Assembly (NCBI GenBank): GCA_038209775.1
Contig: JBBQXK010000004.1
Location: 1 to 64,000, forward strand
DNA from: JBBQXK01 sp038209775
GTDB lineage: Bacteria > Pseudomonadota > Alphaproteobacteria > Rhodobacterales > Rhodobacteraceae
Length of the DNA stretch: 64,000 bases
Direction: 5' to 3'
The notes under the pieces are model-generated. The model was not told the origin of the DNA. It did not search any database and worked only from the letters and a program-made list of their open reading frames with translations. This document shows positions 31,721 to 39,960 of the stretch, piece after piece. The position numbers and the translations under genes were made by a program. The first letter of the stretch is position 1, and the number at the start of each line of letters is the position of its first letter.

Positions 31721-32191
31721 ATGCATCCCGATGCCTTGCCGATGCACCCGATTCCCGAAACCTCACCCGAGGTGGTTGAGGATCGTGATGCGCTGCAACA
31801 CCTGCACGACCGTCTGACCGATGCCCTGGAAGGGTTTCGCGTGATGGCTGACGAGGCCGAGGCGTCGTTTCGCCCGGTGGTCGAACGCTTTGTCGCGCTG
31901 CATCAGGCGCAGGAGTCTACCATTGCCGCGATGCTGGTGGCGCGCAGGGCGGGTGATGATCTGGACGGCACGCTGATGGGCACCGTCAACCGCGCTGTGG
32001 TAAAGGTGCGGGCGCTGTTCACCGACATTGACGCCGACACGCTGGAAAACATCCGGTCGGGCGAAGAGCATGTGCTGGCGGCCTATGACCGGGCCATCGG
32101 CGGCGTTCTGGCACCTGCCGACGCGGATGTGCTGCGCGCGATGCAGGATGACCTGGTGACGCTTCTGGACGACACCCGCGATCTGGGCTGA
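31721..32191 (+). CDS. DUF2383-like four-helix-bundle protein
   Basis: A 156-residue soluble protein, predicted helical throughout (DALQHLHDRLTDALEGFRVM, ADEAEASFRPVVERFVALHQ, IRSGEEHVLAAYDRAIGGVL). The spacing of helices and the Glu-x-x-Val-Leu-x-x-Tyr block resemble DUF2383/PA2169-type ferritin-like proteins, which are often stress-induced. Metal-binding Glu/His pairs are not complete enough for me to claim iron storage. GGAGA site upstream and an EcfG promoter 39 bases before the start. Confidence 0.65.
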   Translation: MHPDALPMHPIPETSPEVVEDRDALQHLHDRLTDALEGFRVMADEAEASFRPVVERFVALHQAQESTIAAMLVARRAGDDLDGTLMGTVNRAVVKVRALFTDIDADTLENIRSGEEHVLAAYDRAIGGVLAPADADVLRAMQDDLVTLLDDTRDLG

Positions 32192-32258
32192 TCGCCGTTA
32201 ACCCCTTAGCTGTTCCGGTGCATCGCGCCGGCGAATGAAACCTGAAAGGACCGACATC

Positions 32259-32738
32259 ATGGAAACCTCCAAGCTGAAACAGAACCTGAACGACACCGTC
32301 GATGCCGCCAAGGCCACCGCCCAATCGGCTGTCGAGGTTGCGCGCGACACGGGCGAATCGCTGGCGTCCGAAGCGGGTACAAGGGCCGGTCGGGTTGCCG
32401 GTGCCGTGAAGGATGCCGTCGTTGACCGCGCGGATGCGGCAAAGGATTCGGTGGCATCGGCGGGAGACCGTCTGGCCGACAGCCTGCGTGGTGCGGCAGA
32501 GCGCGTGCATGACGGCGGCGTGCCGGAGCGTGTGCTGCACGCCGTGGCCGATACCGTCGGCAGTGCGGCCGAGAACCTGCGCGGGCATAACACAGCCGAT
32601 CTGATGGCCGATCTGCGCGGCTTTGCCAGCCGCCATCCGGGCGCCTTCGCTGCCGCTGCCGCGGTCGCTGGTTTCGCGCTGGCGCGGTACATGCAGTCGA
32701 CGTCTTCGGGCGTGCGGCACATCGAACGCCGGTCGTGA
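32259..32738 (+). CDS. Apolipoprotein/LEA-like repeat protein with C-terminal membrane segment
   Basis: 159 residues. Residues about 5-110 are Ala/Asp/Lys/Val-rich 11-residue-like amphipathic repeats (SAVEVARDTGESLASEAGTR, AGAVKDAVVDRADAAKDSVA) as in apolipoprotein-like or LEA-like stress proteins, then FASRHPGAFAAAAAVAGFAL forms a C-terminal membrane segment, a DUF883-like arrangement. It probably coats or tethers to the inner membrane during stress. Starts at 32259 with AAAGGACC. Its stop overlaps the next gene (GTGA). Confidence 0.65.
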   Translation: METSKLKQNLNDTVDAAKATAQSAVEVARDTGESLASEAGTRAGRVAGAVKDAVVDRADAAKDSVASAGDRLADSLRGAAERVHDGGVPERVLHAVADTVGSAAENLRGHNTADLMADLRGFASRHPGAFAAAAAVAGFALARYMQSTSSGVRHIERRS

Positions 32739-33151
32739 CCATGCAGGGTCGCCCCCCCCATGCGCCGGAAGCGTCCAACGTTCTGACCGACGTGGTCAGT
32801 GCGTTGGGTCGCCTGCTGCGCGGCGAAATCGCGCTTGCGCGGGCCGAGATCAAACAGGGCCTTCGGGCGGCTGTGGTCGGTCTGGTGATGATCGTGGTGG
32901 CGGTGATCCTGCTGGTGACGGCAATTCAGTTGTTCGCGGGTGCCGGGGTGGCGGGGTTGGTCCATATCGGTCTGCGCCCTTGGCAGGCTGCGGTTCTGCT
33001 GGGTGGCGCGTTGCTGGTGGTGGCTGTCGTTCTGGTCATGACCGGGCTGCGTCGTCTGGGTGCCGAAGCGATTGTTCCGCAGCGCGCCTTTGCCGGGCTG
33101 CGCCGCGATGTCGAAACCCTGAATACCAAGGTGACCCCCGATGCCACATGA
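32735..33151 (+). CDS. Phage-holin-family (superfamily III-like) membrane protein
   Basis: 138 residues with a short amphipathic N-terminal helix (DVVSALGRLLRGEIALARAE), a hydrophobic hairpin of two membrane helices (AVVGLVMIVVAVILLVTAIQ and AVLLGGALLVVAVVLVMTGL) and a charged tail. This is the layout of the Phage_holin_3_6/Holin-X family, which in chromosomes usually accompanies DUF883 and DUF3618 proteins and is not a lysis gene. GTG start overlaps the preceding stop; ends 11 bases inside the next gene. Confidence 0.75.
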   Translation: MTMQGRPPHAPEASNVLTDVVSALGRLLRGEIALARAEIKQGLRAAVVGLVMIVVAVILLVTAIQLFAGAGVAGLVHIGLRPWQAAVLLGGALLVVAVVLVMTGLRRLGAEAIVPQRAFAGLRRDVETLNTKVTPDAT

Positions 33152-34061
33152 TGACATCCGCAACGATGATCCCGACCAGATCGAACAGCAGATCGAACGC
33201 GACCGCCGCGCACTGTCCGACGCGATGTCACGACTGCACCAGCGGTTTTCGGTTGACCGCCTGATCGAGGATGCCACCACGCTGGTGCGCGACAACGCCG
33301 GGCCTTACACCCGCGCCATCGACCGCGCCGTCCGCGCCAACCCCGCTGCGCTGGCCGTCACGGCAGTCGGACTGGCGTGGCTGCTGCTGGGACGCCGCGA
33401 GCCGGTGTCCGATGCGCCCGCGCCGGTTCTGGCTGGAACCAGGTTCGAGGCGATGAGCCGCTGGGAAGACGAAGGTGGCCCGCCGCCGTCCGAAGATGGT
33501 TCGGCTCTGGATGACGACTGGATGGCCGAAGCGGAAGGTATGCGCGACCGCGCGAATCGCACGCTCAAGTCACTGGAAGCAGCTTTGCGCAACAAATCGG
33601 CCCGCGCCGAGGATGTGTCGCGTGACCGCGTAGCTGTCCTGTCGCGCCTGACCGACGATGTGCGCGGTGTAATGGGGCGCGGTCTGTCGCAACTATCGGG
33701 CGAGGCGCGGAACAAGATCATCGCCGCGCGCGAGGCGGCCTATTCCGCCCATCTTGACCTGCGAGGCAAGGTCGGTCGCGTGGTCGAGGATCATCCGATG
33801 GCGACGGGTGCCGTTGCGGCGGTGATGGGGGCGGCGGTTGCGATGGCCCTGCCCGTGACCCAGGCCGAGCACCGGGTGTTCGGGTCGTCGCGCGACCGTC
33901 TTCTGGCGCATGCGCAAAGGTTGCTGGAGGAAGAACGCCGCCATGCCGGAGAGGTGGCAGCTTCGCTTGCAGACCGGCTGGTTGAAAGTGCGGACGAGGC
34001 GACCGATCAGGTCATCCGCGCCGCCGGGGACATCACGTCGGGCATGACTGCCCGACACTGA
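33141..34061 (+). CDS. DUF3618 domain protein
   Basis: 306 residues. The N-terminus DPDQIEQQIERDRRALSDAM followed by SRLHQRFS is the DUF3618 signature, then a membrane segment (NPAALAVTAVGLAWLLLG), an acidic linker, a long helical region, and a second hydrophobic segment (HPMATGAVAAVMGAAVAMAL) before a helical tail. Third gene of the overlapping envelope set (repeat protein, holin-like, DUF3618). Likely a membrane-associated stress or cell-envelope factor. Followed by a strong terminator. Confidence 0.85.
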   Translation: MPHDDIRNDDPDQIEQQIERDRRALSDAMSRLHQRFSVDRLIEDATTLVRDNAGPYTRAIDRAVRANPAALAVTAVGLAWLLLGRREPVSDAPAPVLAGTRFEAMSRWEDEGGPPPSEDGSALDDDWMAEAEGMRDRANRTLKSLEAALRNKSARAEDVSRDRVAVLSRLTDDVRGVMGRGLSQLSGEARNKIIAAREAAYSAHLDLRGKVGRVVEDHPMATGAVAAVMGAAVAMALPVTQAEHRVFGSSRDRLLAHAQRLLEEERRHAGEVAASLADRLVESADEATDQVIRAAGDITSGMTARH

Positions 34062-34115
34062 CGTAACGACATTCGGCAGACTTCCCTCTCCCTGTCCCTT
34101 TCTGCTGGATGACCT

Positions 34116-34150
34116 GGCCGCAACCCTGAACCCGGGTTGCGGCCTTTTTT
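34116..34150 (+). terminator. Intrinsic terminator of the envelope stress operon
   Basis: Stem GGCCGCAACCC (34116-34126) pairs with GGGTTGCGGCC (34134-34144), loop of 7, then TTTTTT. Confidence 0.93.
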
Positions 34151-34176
34151 GATGTGCGGTGCAAGCCCAAAGAAAC

Positions 34177-34202
34177 CGGGCCGCCCCCAAAGGGACGGCC
34201 CG
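34177..34202 (-). terminator. Terminator of the HU gene, leftward
   Basis: On the minus strand CGGGCCGTCCC pairs with GGGGCGGCCCG, followed by GTTTCTTT. It is 20 bases beyond the HU stop. Confidence 0.75.
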
Positions 34203-34222
34203 CATTTCCGTGGTGGACGGGA

Positions 34223-34513
34223 TCAGAGGTTGACGCTGTCCTTCAGCGCCTTGGCGATGGCGAATTTGACCTGCTTGTCGGCGGCTTTGGTCACCGTCTC
34301 ACCCGTGGCGGGGTTGCGCACCTGACGCTCGGGGCGGGCGCGGCAGACGATCTTGCCCAGACCGGGCAGGTTCACCGCACCACCGGCCGCGACGGTCTTT
34401 GCGACCACGGCAGCAATGGCATCAAGGGCAGCACTGGCCGACTTGCGGTCGGAACCCATCGCTTCGGCCAGTTCGGCCACCAGTTGGGTCTTTGTCATCG
34501 GCTTGGTCGTCAT
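34223..34513 (-). CDS. HU family DNA-binding protein
   Basis: A 96-residue histone-like protein. The HU core is clear: MTKTQLVAELAEAMGSDRKS, then VNLPGLGKIVCRARPERQVR, with the beta-arm tip RNPATGETV (usual RNP motif) and KFAIAKALKDSV. AGGAGAG lies 7 bases before the ATG. HupB type and IHF subunit are the alternatives; the short N-terminal extension and the sequence favour HU. Monocistronic with its own terminator. Confidence 0.92.
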   Translation of the reverse strand: MTTKPMTKTQLVAELAEAMGSDRKSASAALDAIAAVVAKTVAAGGAVNLPGLGKIVCRARPERQVRNPATGETVTKAADKQVKFAIAKALKDSVNL

Positions 34514-34639
34514 TGTCGGTCTCTCCTGTAGGAAATGGCGTCAGGTCCCGACAGTTGTCGGGGCGAATTGCCTTGCTACACAGGTTTTCCGCGCGGGGAT
34601 CAAGCCCAAAAGGCTGCATTCAGCGCAGTTTCGCGCAAG

Positions 34640-36118
34640 TTACAGGAACGCGGTCTCGTCAAAGCTGCGCAACTTGCGGCTGTGCATGCGTTCCAGCGGC
34701 ATGTCGCGCAGCCGTTCCATGGCCCGGATGCCGATCTGCAGATGCCGCGCGACCTGCGTGCGGTAGAAATCGGATGCCATGCCCGGAAGCTTCAACTCGC
34801 CATGCAGGGGCTTGTCGCTGACACACAGAAGGGTGCCATACGGCACCCGGAACCGGAACCCGTTGGCGGCAATCGTGGCGCTTTCCATGTCCAGCGCGAT
34901 GGCGCGGGATTGTGACAGCCGTTTCACCGGGCCGGACTGGTCGCGCAGTTCCCAGTTGCGGTTGTCGATGGTGGCAACAGTGCCGGTGCGCATGATGCGT
35001 TTCAGCTCAAACCCCTCAAGCTGGGTCACTTCGGCCACGGCCTTTTCCAGGGCGATCTGGATTTCGGCCAGTGCCGGGATCGGCACCCAGACCGGCAGGT
35101 CGTCGTCCAGAACGTGATCCTCACGCAGATAGGCATGGGCCAGCACGAAATCGCCCAGCGATTGGCCGTTCCGCAACCCCGCGCAATGCCCCACCATCAG
35201 CCAGGCATGCGGGCGCAGCACGGCGATATGGTCGGTGGCGGTCTTGGCATTCGACGGGCCGACGCCGATGTTGACCAGCGTGATCCCCTGCCCGTCGGCC
35301 CGTGTCAGGTGATAGGTCGGCATCTGCGGCATCTTGGTCGGGGCGGGCAAGGCGGCATCGGGGGTGGTGATGGCATGGCCACCCGGCACGACAAAGCCGG
35401 TGTAACCCAGCGATGGGTCGGCCAGAACCTGCCGGGCATAAGCCTCGAATTCATCCACATAGAACTGATAGTTGGTGAAGAGGACATAGTTCTGGAACTG
35501 CGTCGGATCGGTCGCGGTGTAATGCGACAGGCGGGCCAGCGAGTAATCCACCCGCTGTGCGGTGAACGGGGCCAGAGGGAACGAACCGTCGGCATTGCTT
35601 GTCCGCTGGCCGTTCACGATGTCGTCGTTGGTGGTGGCAAGGTCGGGCACATCGAACACATCGCGCAACGAGAAATTCAGCGCGCCATCCTGCGGCACCG
35701 TCATGTCCGGCTTGCCCGTCACCGCGAAATGCACCGGCATCGGCGTATCCGACAGGCCGATCACCACCGGCACGCCGTGGTTGCGGATCAACAGGCCAAG
35801 CTGCTGGATCAGATAATTGCGGAACAGGTCGGGCCGGGTGACGGTGGTGGAATAGACGCCCGGATGCGTCACATGGCCGAAACTGAGGCGCGAGTCGGTC
35901 TTATCAAAGCTGGCGACGGCCAGCCGGATCTCGGGGTAATAGGCGCGGATGCGCCGGTCGGGGCGGCCATGGGCCATGGCTTCGGCGAAGTGGTGCAACA
36001 GGAACGTGGTCGCCTGATTGTACAGGTCTTGCAGAAGGGCCACAGCCTCGGCGGCGTCGGTGAACGCCTGTGGGGCGGGTGTGTCGGGGGTGAGGGGGGG
36101 CAGCGCGTCGTCAAGCAT
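34640..36118 (-). CDS. amn: AMP nucleosidase
   Basis: A 492-residue enzyme that hydrolyses AMP to adenine and ribose 5-phosphate. It has the N-terminal AMP nucleosidase domain and the C-terminal purine-nucleoside-phosphorylase-like catalytic domain (LVNIGVGPSNAKTATDHIAV, LMVGHCAGLRNGQSLGDFVL, and the active-site block IALDMESATIAANGFRFRVP). Start at 36118 (second ATG) is better spaced from GGATGAG. Length matches E. coli Amn. No operon partner: the methyltransferase gene upstream ends about 90 bases away. Confidence 0.95.
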   Translation of the reverse strand: MLDDALPPLTPDTPAPQAFTDAAEAVALLQDLYNQATTFLLHHFAEAMAHGRPDRRIRAYYPEIRLAVASFDKTDSRLSFGHVTHPGVYSTTVTRPDLFRNYLIQQLGLLIRNHGVPVVIGLSDTPMPVHFAVTGKPDMTVPQDGALNFSLRDVFDVPDLATTNDDIVNGQRTSNADGSFPLAPFTAQRVDYSLARLSHYTATDPTQFQNYVLFTNYQFYVDEFEAYARQVLADPSLGYTGFVVPGGHAITTPDAALPAPTKMPQMPTYHLTRADGQGITLVNIGVGPSNAKTATDHIAVLRPHAWLMVGHCAGLRNGQSLGDFVLAHAYLREDHVLDDDLPVWVPIPALAEIQIALEKAVAEVTQLEGFELKRIMRTGTVATIDNRNWELRDQSGPVKRLSQSRAIALDMESATIAANGFRFRVPYGTLLCVSDKPLHGELKLPGMASDFYRTQVARHLQIGIRAMERLRDMPLERMHSRKLRSFDETAFL

Positions 36119-36160
36119 TGGTCTCATCCGTCAAAAATGATCGCGCATCTAGCATGCGGC

Positions 36161-36183
36161 GGGGGGTGCCCTGCAAGCCCCCC
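36161..36183 (-). terminator. GC hairpin after methyltransferase gene
   Basis: G6...C6 stem (36161-36166 with 36178-36183) downstream of the leftward methyltransferase gene. No T-tract on that strand, so termination is uncertain. Confidence 0.35.
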
Positions 36184-36211
36184 TCTGCCCCGTTCACATG
36201 ACGCCCGCGTG

Positions 36212-36841
36212 TCAGCCCCGCTGCAGACGGAACGTCACGATCTGTGCGGTATCGGTGGCGTGGGTGCCTGTGGCACCGTCATAGATCGGCTCGACCGTCA
36301 CCGTCAGTGCCTCGATGCGGGGCGCAAGGGCATGCAGCGCCGGGGCAAAGCCGCGCGTGTCCCAGACGCCTGCGTTCACGGAAAACGCGAACACCGCGCC
36401 CGGTGCGGCAATCGCAATCAGCGGCAACAGCACCTCGGGCCCCAGATGCCCGTGGGTGAAGGTGCCGGAACTGACCATGCCGTGATAGGGTGCATGCAAG
36501 TGTGGCAGGGGCAGCGTCAGGTCCGCCTCGGACAGGTGGCGGTAACAGCCCTTGGCGCGGGCCAGCGCCAGCATCTCGGGCGAGATGTCGATGCCGTCAA
36601 CCGGCCCAAGACCCGCCGCCGCAAGGGCAATGCCCAGCAGCCCGGTCCCCGCGCCGACGTCCAGAACCGGCCCCGCACCGCCCGCCGCCACAAACGCATC
36701 GGCGACCAGCGACGGCAGGCGGTAAGCCATCGCTTCGGCGAAATCGCCGTCATAGCGTGCCGCCCACCCGGCATAGTAGCGCCGGTTGTCCGCAGGTGTG
36801 CGCAGCGCATAGGCGCCGTCCAGATCGGCAGGGTCGTCCAT
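36212..36841 (-). CDS. Class I SAM-dependent methyltransferase
   Basis: 209 residues of Rossmann-like methyltransferase. Motif I is PVLDVGAGTGLLGIALAA, motif II the acidic GIDISPEMLALARAKG, and post-motif LPLPHLHAPYHGMVSSGTFT. Substrate unknown; the sequence is closest in style to small-molecule methyltransferases (UbiE/WBSCR27-like). Start at 36841 overlaps in antisense nothing of the divergent SDR gene if that begins at 36921. Confidence 0.85.
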   Translation of the reverse strand: MDDPADLDGAYALRTPADNRRYYAGWAARYDGDFAEAMAYRLPSLVADAFVAAGGAGPVLDVGAGTGLLGIALAAAGLGPVDGIDISPEMLALARAKGCYRHLSEADLTLPLPHLHAPYHGMVSSGTFTHGHLGPEVLLPLIAIAAPGAVFAFSVNAGVWDTRGFAPALHALAPRIEALTVTVEPIYDGATGTHATDTAQIVTFRLQRG

Positions 36842-36920
36842 GGCCCATTCACACCCCGTGATGACCGAAAATCAATCCCCTCGCTTGCAGAACCGACCCC
36901 GCCAGCCGATAACGACCCCC

Positions 36921-37775
36921 ATGACCGGCACACTCCTGTCCCTTGGCCACGGCTATTCCGCCACCGCCCTTGCCCACCGCCTGATCCCGGCGGGTTGGCG
37001 CGTGATCGGCACCACCCGGCAGGCCGGCCGCATGCCCGGGCTGGCGCTGGAGGGGGTCGAGCCTGTGGTCTGGCCCGGCACGCCGCTGGCCCCCCTTCTG
37101 GCGCAGGCCACGCATGTGCTGACCTCGATCGCACCCGATGATGCGGGCGATCCGGTGCTGGCGGTTGAGGCTGCGGCCATCGCCGCATCCCCGGCGCGGT
37201 GGGTGGGGTACCTGTCGACCACCGGCGTTTATGGCGACCATGGCGGCGCTTGGGTGGACGAGGATACCACTCTTGCTCCCACCACCCGCCGGGGACAGGC
37301 CCGCGTCCGGGCCGAACGCGCATGGCAGGCGCTGCCCGTGCCCCTGCACATCTTTCGGCTTGCGGGCATCTACGGCCCCGGTCGCGGCCCCTTTGAAAAG
37401 GTGCGCGACGGCACCGCGCGGCGTATCGTCAAACCGGGGCAGGTGTTCAGCCGCATCCATGTGGACGACATCGCGCAGGCGCTGCACGCCTCGATGAACG
37501 CCCCTTCACCCGGCAGCATCTGGAACCTTTGCGACGACGACCCCGCCCCGCCGCAGGATATCCTGTCCTACGCCGCGCGGCTTATGGGCCTGCCCGAGCC
37601 CCCGACCGAGGATTGGGAGACCGCCGAGATGTCACCGATGGCGCGCAGCTTTTACGCCGATTCCAAGCGGGTGCGGAACGACCGGATGAAACGCGATCTG
37701 GGTATCAGCCTGATCCACCCCGACTATCGCGCGGGCCTTGCCGCCCTTCTGGAAGAAGAGGCCTGGCTTGACTGA
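36921..37775 (+). CDS. NAD(P)-dependent epimerase-like SDR (YeeZ type)
   Basis: 284 residues of extended-SDR fold. The N-terminus TGTLLSLGHGYSATALAHRL carries the GHGYSA variant of the dinucleotide motif, and YLSTTGVYGDHGGAWVDE is the YeeZ-like block; GIYGPGRGPFEKVR follows. The classical YxxxK is not clear, as in YeeZ. Start chosen at ATG 36921, just before the first strand; the frame continues 27 codons upstream with no ribosome site. Role unknown. It ends just before the decayed rhamnose-type locus. Confidence 0.8.
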   Translation: MTGTLLSLGHGYSATALAHRLIPAGWRVIGTTRQAGRMPGLALEGVEPVVWPGTPLAPLLAQATHVLTSIAPDDAGDPVLAVEAAAIAASPARWVGYLSTTGVYGDHGGAWVDEDTTLAPTTRRGQARVRAERAWQALPVPLHIFRLAGIYGPGRGPFEKVRDGTARRIVKPGQVFSRIHVDDIAQALHASMNAPSPGSIWNLCDDDPAPPQDILSYAARLMGLPEPPTEDWETAEMSPMARSFYADSKRVRNDRMKRDLGISLIHPDYRAGLAALLEEEAWLD

Positions 37776-37847
37776 CCTGCTGCCCGCCGCCCGGACAGGT
37801 TCCGGGCCGATCGAAGCTGCCGCCTGCACCGACTGATCGGTTTCGAT

Positions 37848-38231
37848 GTGGTTGAAGTGGACCACTGCGGGCGGTTGTCCGCCATGGGCAACGACCCCCT
37901 TGCCGCCCCGTTCCCGGGCATCTGCGTCGCGCGCGTGCGGTTCACCTTGCTCCTCACGACCGGGTTAATGCGCGGTATGGTCGCTGTCTGCCTGACCTCG
38001 CGCCCCGGGTGTACCCGCCCGTCGAACACCACGGGGACGGAGGTGGTCCCGATGGTGGTCCTTCGCGGGGCCGGCATTCCGGGCGTGGTGATTGCCGCCG
38101 TCATCATGGGGATGGTGACATTCGGGTCTGGGCTGTTGAATGTGCCGGGCAATGTGATGTCGATCTTCCTTGGGCTTTCTCTGATCGGGGTGATTGCCTT
38201 GCAACGGTGGTTCGGGTGGCGGGGGGAGTGA
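37848..38231 (+). pseudogene. 5'-truncated remnant of a rhamnose-type ABC sugar permease (RhaP/RhaQ-like)
   Basis: A 127-codon open frame that aligns by eye with the C-terminal part of ribose/rhamnose-type ABC permeases: GRLSAMGNDPLAAPFPGIC corresponds to the GR-x-x-YAIGNNP-x-AA-x-x-SGI block, then VARVRFTLLLTTGLMRG, LTSRPGCTRPSN, TEVVPMVVLRG and VIAAVIMGMVTFGSGLLNV. The usual VVLGG...GG loop is shortened (VVLRGAGIPG), so there is an internal deletion as well as loss of the N-terminal half. No plausible start or promoter. Its stop overlaps the mutarotase start (TGATG), as in an intact operon. Confidence 0.75.
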
Positions 38232-38489
38232 TGGAGAGATATGCACGCAGAATACAGTTGAACCCGGGGATGACGGACCCGTACCGCCGCCATGATGCGA
38301 TCTGGCCGGGACTGGCGGGGCTGTTGCAGGCTCCGGAGATCAGCGATTGCCTGATCCGACAGGGCCGATACACGGGCGCACCGCCCCGCCTGTCCGGTGA
38401 TGCAACGCCGGTGGGCGCAAATGGCCGACATCATGGTGACCGGCCCCGACGATGTCCCGCGTGCGGTGCCGCTTGTCCCCCTGCCATGA
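38231..38489 (+). pseudogene. Frameshifted L-rhamnose mutarotase (RhaM/RhaU-like)
   Basis: The first frame gives MERYARRIQLNPGM then RRHDAIWPGLAGLL, the start of L-rhamnose mutarotase. The expected middle (about a dozen residues with the aldose-binding Tyr/His) is missing, and the end continues one frame over as CPVMQRRWAQMADIM and PRAVPLVPLP before a TGA at 38487. Total length is about 86 codons against roughly 105 in intact proteins, so a deletion of around 40-60 bases shifted the frame. Order permease, mutarotase, kinase equals that of rhizobial rhamnose operons. Confidence 0.82.
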
Positions 38490-38496
38490 TCGCCCG

Positions 38497-39864
38497 ATGA
38501 TGCAACACGTGGCGGTCTTTGACATCGGCAAAACCAATGCCAAGCTGGCACTTGTCGACCTTGCGACCCGCATCGTGATCGCCGTCACCACCCGGCCCAA
38601 TCTTGTGCGGCCAGCGCCGCCCTGGCCGCATTATGACACCGATGCGCTGTGGCAGTTCCTGACCGGCGGTTTGCGCGATCTGCACGCCGCACATAGGGTC
38701 GATGCGATATCGGTCACCACCCATGGCGCGGCGGCGGCACTCCTGACCGCAGATGGCAGGCTTGCGGCCCCGGTGCTGGACTATGAACACGACGGGCCGC
38801 AGGCGGTCGCTGCGGCCTATGACGCCATCCGCCCCGGATTTGCCGAAACCGGCTCACCCCGGCTTCCGGCCGGGCTGAACGTCGGCGCACAACTGCATTG
38901 GCAGTTCGATGCCGACCCGGGCCTGCGCGACCGTGTGGCGACACTGGTGATGTGGCCACAATACTGGGGCTTCCGGCTGACCGGGGAACGCGCCACCGAT
39001 GTGACGTCAATCAGCGCCCACGGTGATCTGTGGAACCCTCACGCCGGGTGCCTGTCGTCGCTGGTGGGTCGTCTGGGCCTGTCGGGCCGCATCGCCCCCA
39101 CGCGCCGCCCGTCTGACGTGCTGGGAACCATCACACCTGCAGTGGCGGCGCTGACCGGGTTGCCGCCGGCAACGCCCGTCGCCACCGGCATCCACGACAG
39201 CAATGCCTCGCTCCTGCCGCACCTCCTGGCGCGGACGGCACCGTTCTCGGTCGTCTCCACCGGCACCTGGGTGGTGGTGATGCGCGTGGGCGGCAACGCG
39301 GCGACACTGGACCCCGCGCGCGATGCGATGATCAGCACCAATGCCCTGGGCCAGCCCGTGCCCTCGGCCAAGTTCATGGGCGGGCGCGCGCATGATCTTT
39401 TGCGCGGCAACCGTCCCGCCATCGCCACCCCCGACGATGCAGCACGGGTGCGCGACCGGGGCATCATGCTGTTGCCCGCTGTCGTGGCCGGGTCGAGTCC
39501 GTTCCCCGACCGCAGGATGCAATGGCATCCCGCCCCGCCCGACGATGCGGCACAAGAGGTGGCGGTGGGGTATTATCTGGCGCTGATGACCGCCGAATGC
39601 CTGTCGATGACGGGTGGCGGCGGGCCGGTCATCGTCGAGGGGCCTTTCGCCCGGAACCTGCATTTCCTGAACATGCTTGCGGTGGCCGCCGCCCGCCCGG
39701 TACAGGTTTCCGCCTCGCAGACCGGCACGGCCATCGGTGCGGCCCTTCTCTTCGCCCCCCCCACCGACGCCCCGCCCCCACCCGACGGCCCGCCCCACCC
39801 GGCCGACCCCGCCCTCATCCCCTACGCAGCCCTCTGGCGCGAACGGACAGCAAAGCCGGACTGA
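38497..39864 (+). CDS. FGGY-family carbohydrate kinase, probably RhaK-like
   Basis: 455 residues of sugar kinase (FGGY_N and FGGY_C). The phosphate-1 loop is VAVFDIGKTNAKLAL, the catalytic-base region is around GIHDSNASLLPHL, and the adenosine region includes SVVSTGTWVVV and GGGGPVIVEGPFARN. GKTNAK at the phosphate loop and the place after a mutarotase remnant suggest a rhamnose kinase of the RhaK type. Two ATGs (38497, 38500) are possible. The C-terminus ends in a Pro-rich stretch (PPPPDGPPHPADP). It is intact although its operon partners are broken. Confidence 0.82.
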   Translation: MMQHVAVFDIGKTNAKLALVDLATRIVIAVTTRPNLVRPAPPWPHYDTDALWQFLTGGLRDLHAAHRVDAISVTTHGAAAALLTADGRLAAPVLDYEHDGPQAVAAAYDAIRPGFAETGSPRLPAGLNVGAQLHWQFDADPGLRDRVATLVMWPQYWGFRLTGERATDVTSISAHGDLWNPHAGCLSSLVGRLGLSGRIAPTRRPSDVLGTITPAVAALTGLPPATPVATGIHDSNASLLPHLLARTAPFSVVSTGTWVVVMRVGGNAATLDPARDAMISTNALGQPVPSAKFMGGRAHDLLRGNRPAIATPDDAARVRDRGIMLLPAVVAGSSPFPDRRMQWHPAPPDDAAQEVAVGYYLALMTAECLSMTGGGGPVIVEGPFARNLHFLNMLAVAAARPVQVSASQTGTAIGAALLFAPPTDAPPPPDGPPHPADPALIPYAALWRERTAKPD

Positions 39865-39880
39865 CCCCCTCTTCCGCCTT

Positions 39881-39941
39881 CACCTTGCACAAATACTCCA
39901 CGGGGGGTGCGGGGGGTGTGAAACCCCCCGTCTCCTGCCCG
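39881..39941. repeat. G/C-tract hairpin repeat, copy B
   Basis: TTGCACAAATACTCCACGGGGGG, split by the reader at CACGGGGGG, is followed by a GGGGGG...CCCCCC stem-loop and CTCCTGCCC, in the same order as copy A at 6941-6993. It lies between convergent kinase and glycosyltransferase genes. Confidence 0.6.
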
Positions 39942-39960
39942 CCGTGCAAGGTGCCACGGA

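Noticed and set aside
32735..33151. Prophage remnant suggested by the holin-family protein
   Set aside because: No other phage gene is near; the family is usual in chromosomal stress operons with DUF3618 proteins.
35114..37141. A 675-codon open frame antisense to AMP nucleosidase and the methyltransferase
   Set aside because: Both genes beneath it have conserved motifs and ribosome sites; the long frame has neither.
38052..38231. A 59-residue two-helix membrane protein with a GGAGG site
   Set aside because: It looked like a small gene, but the open frame continues upstream and matches the C-terminal half of a sugar ABC permease, so I call it part of a pseudogene.
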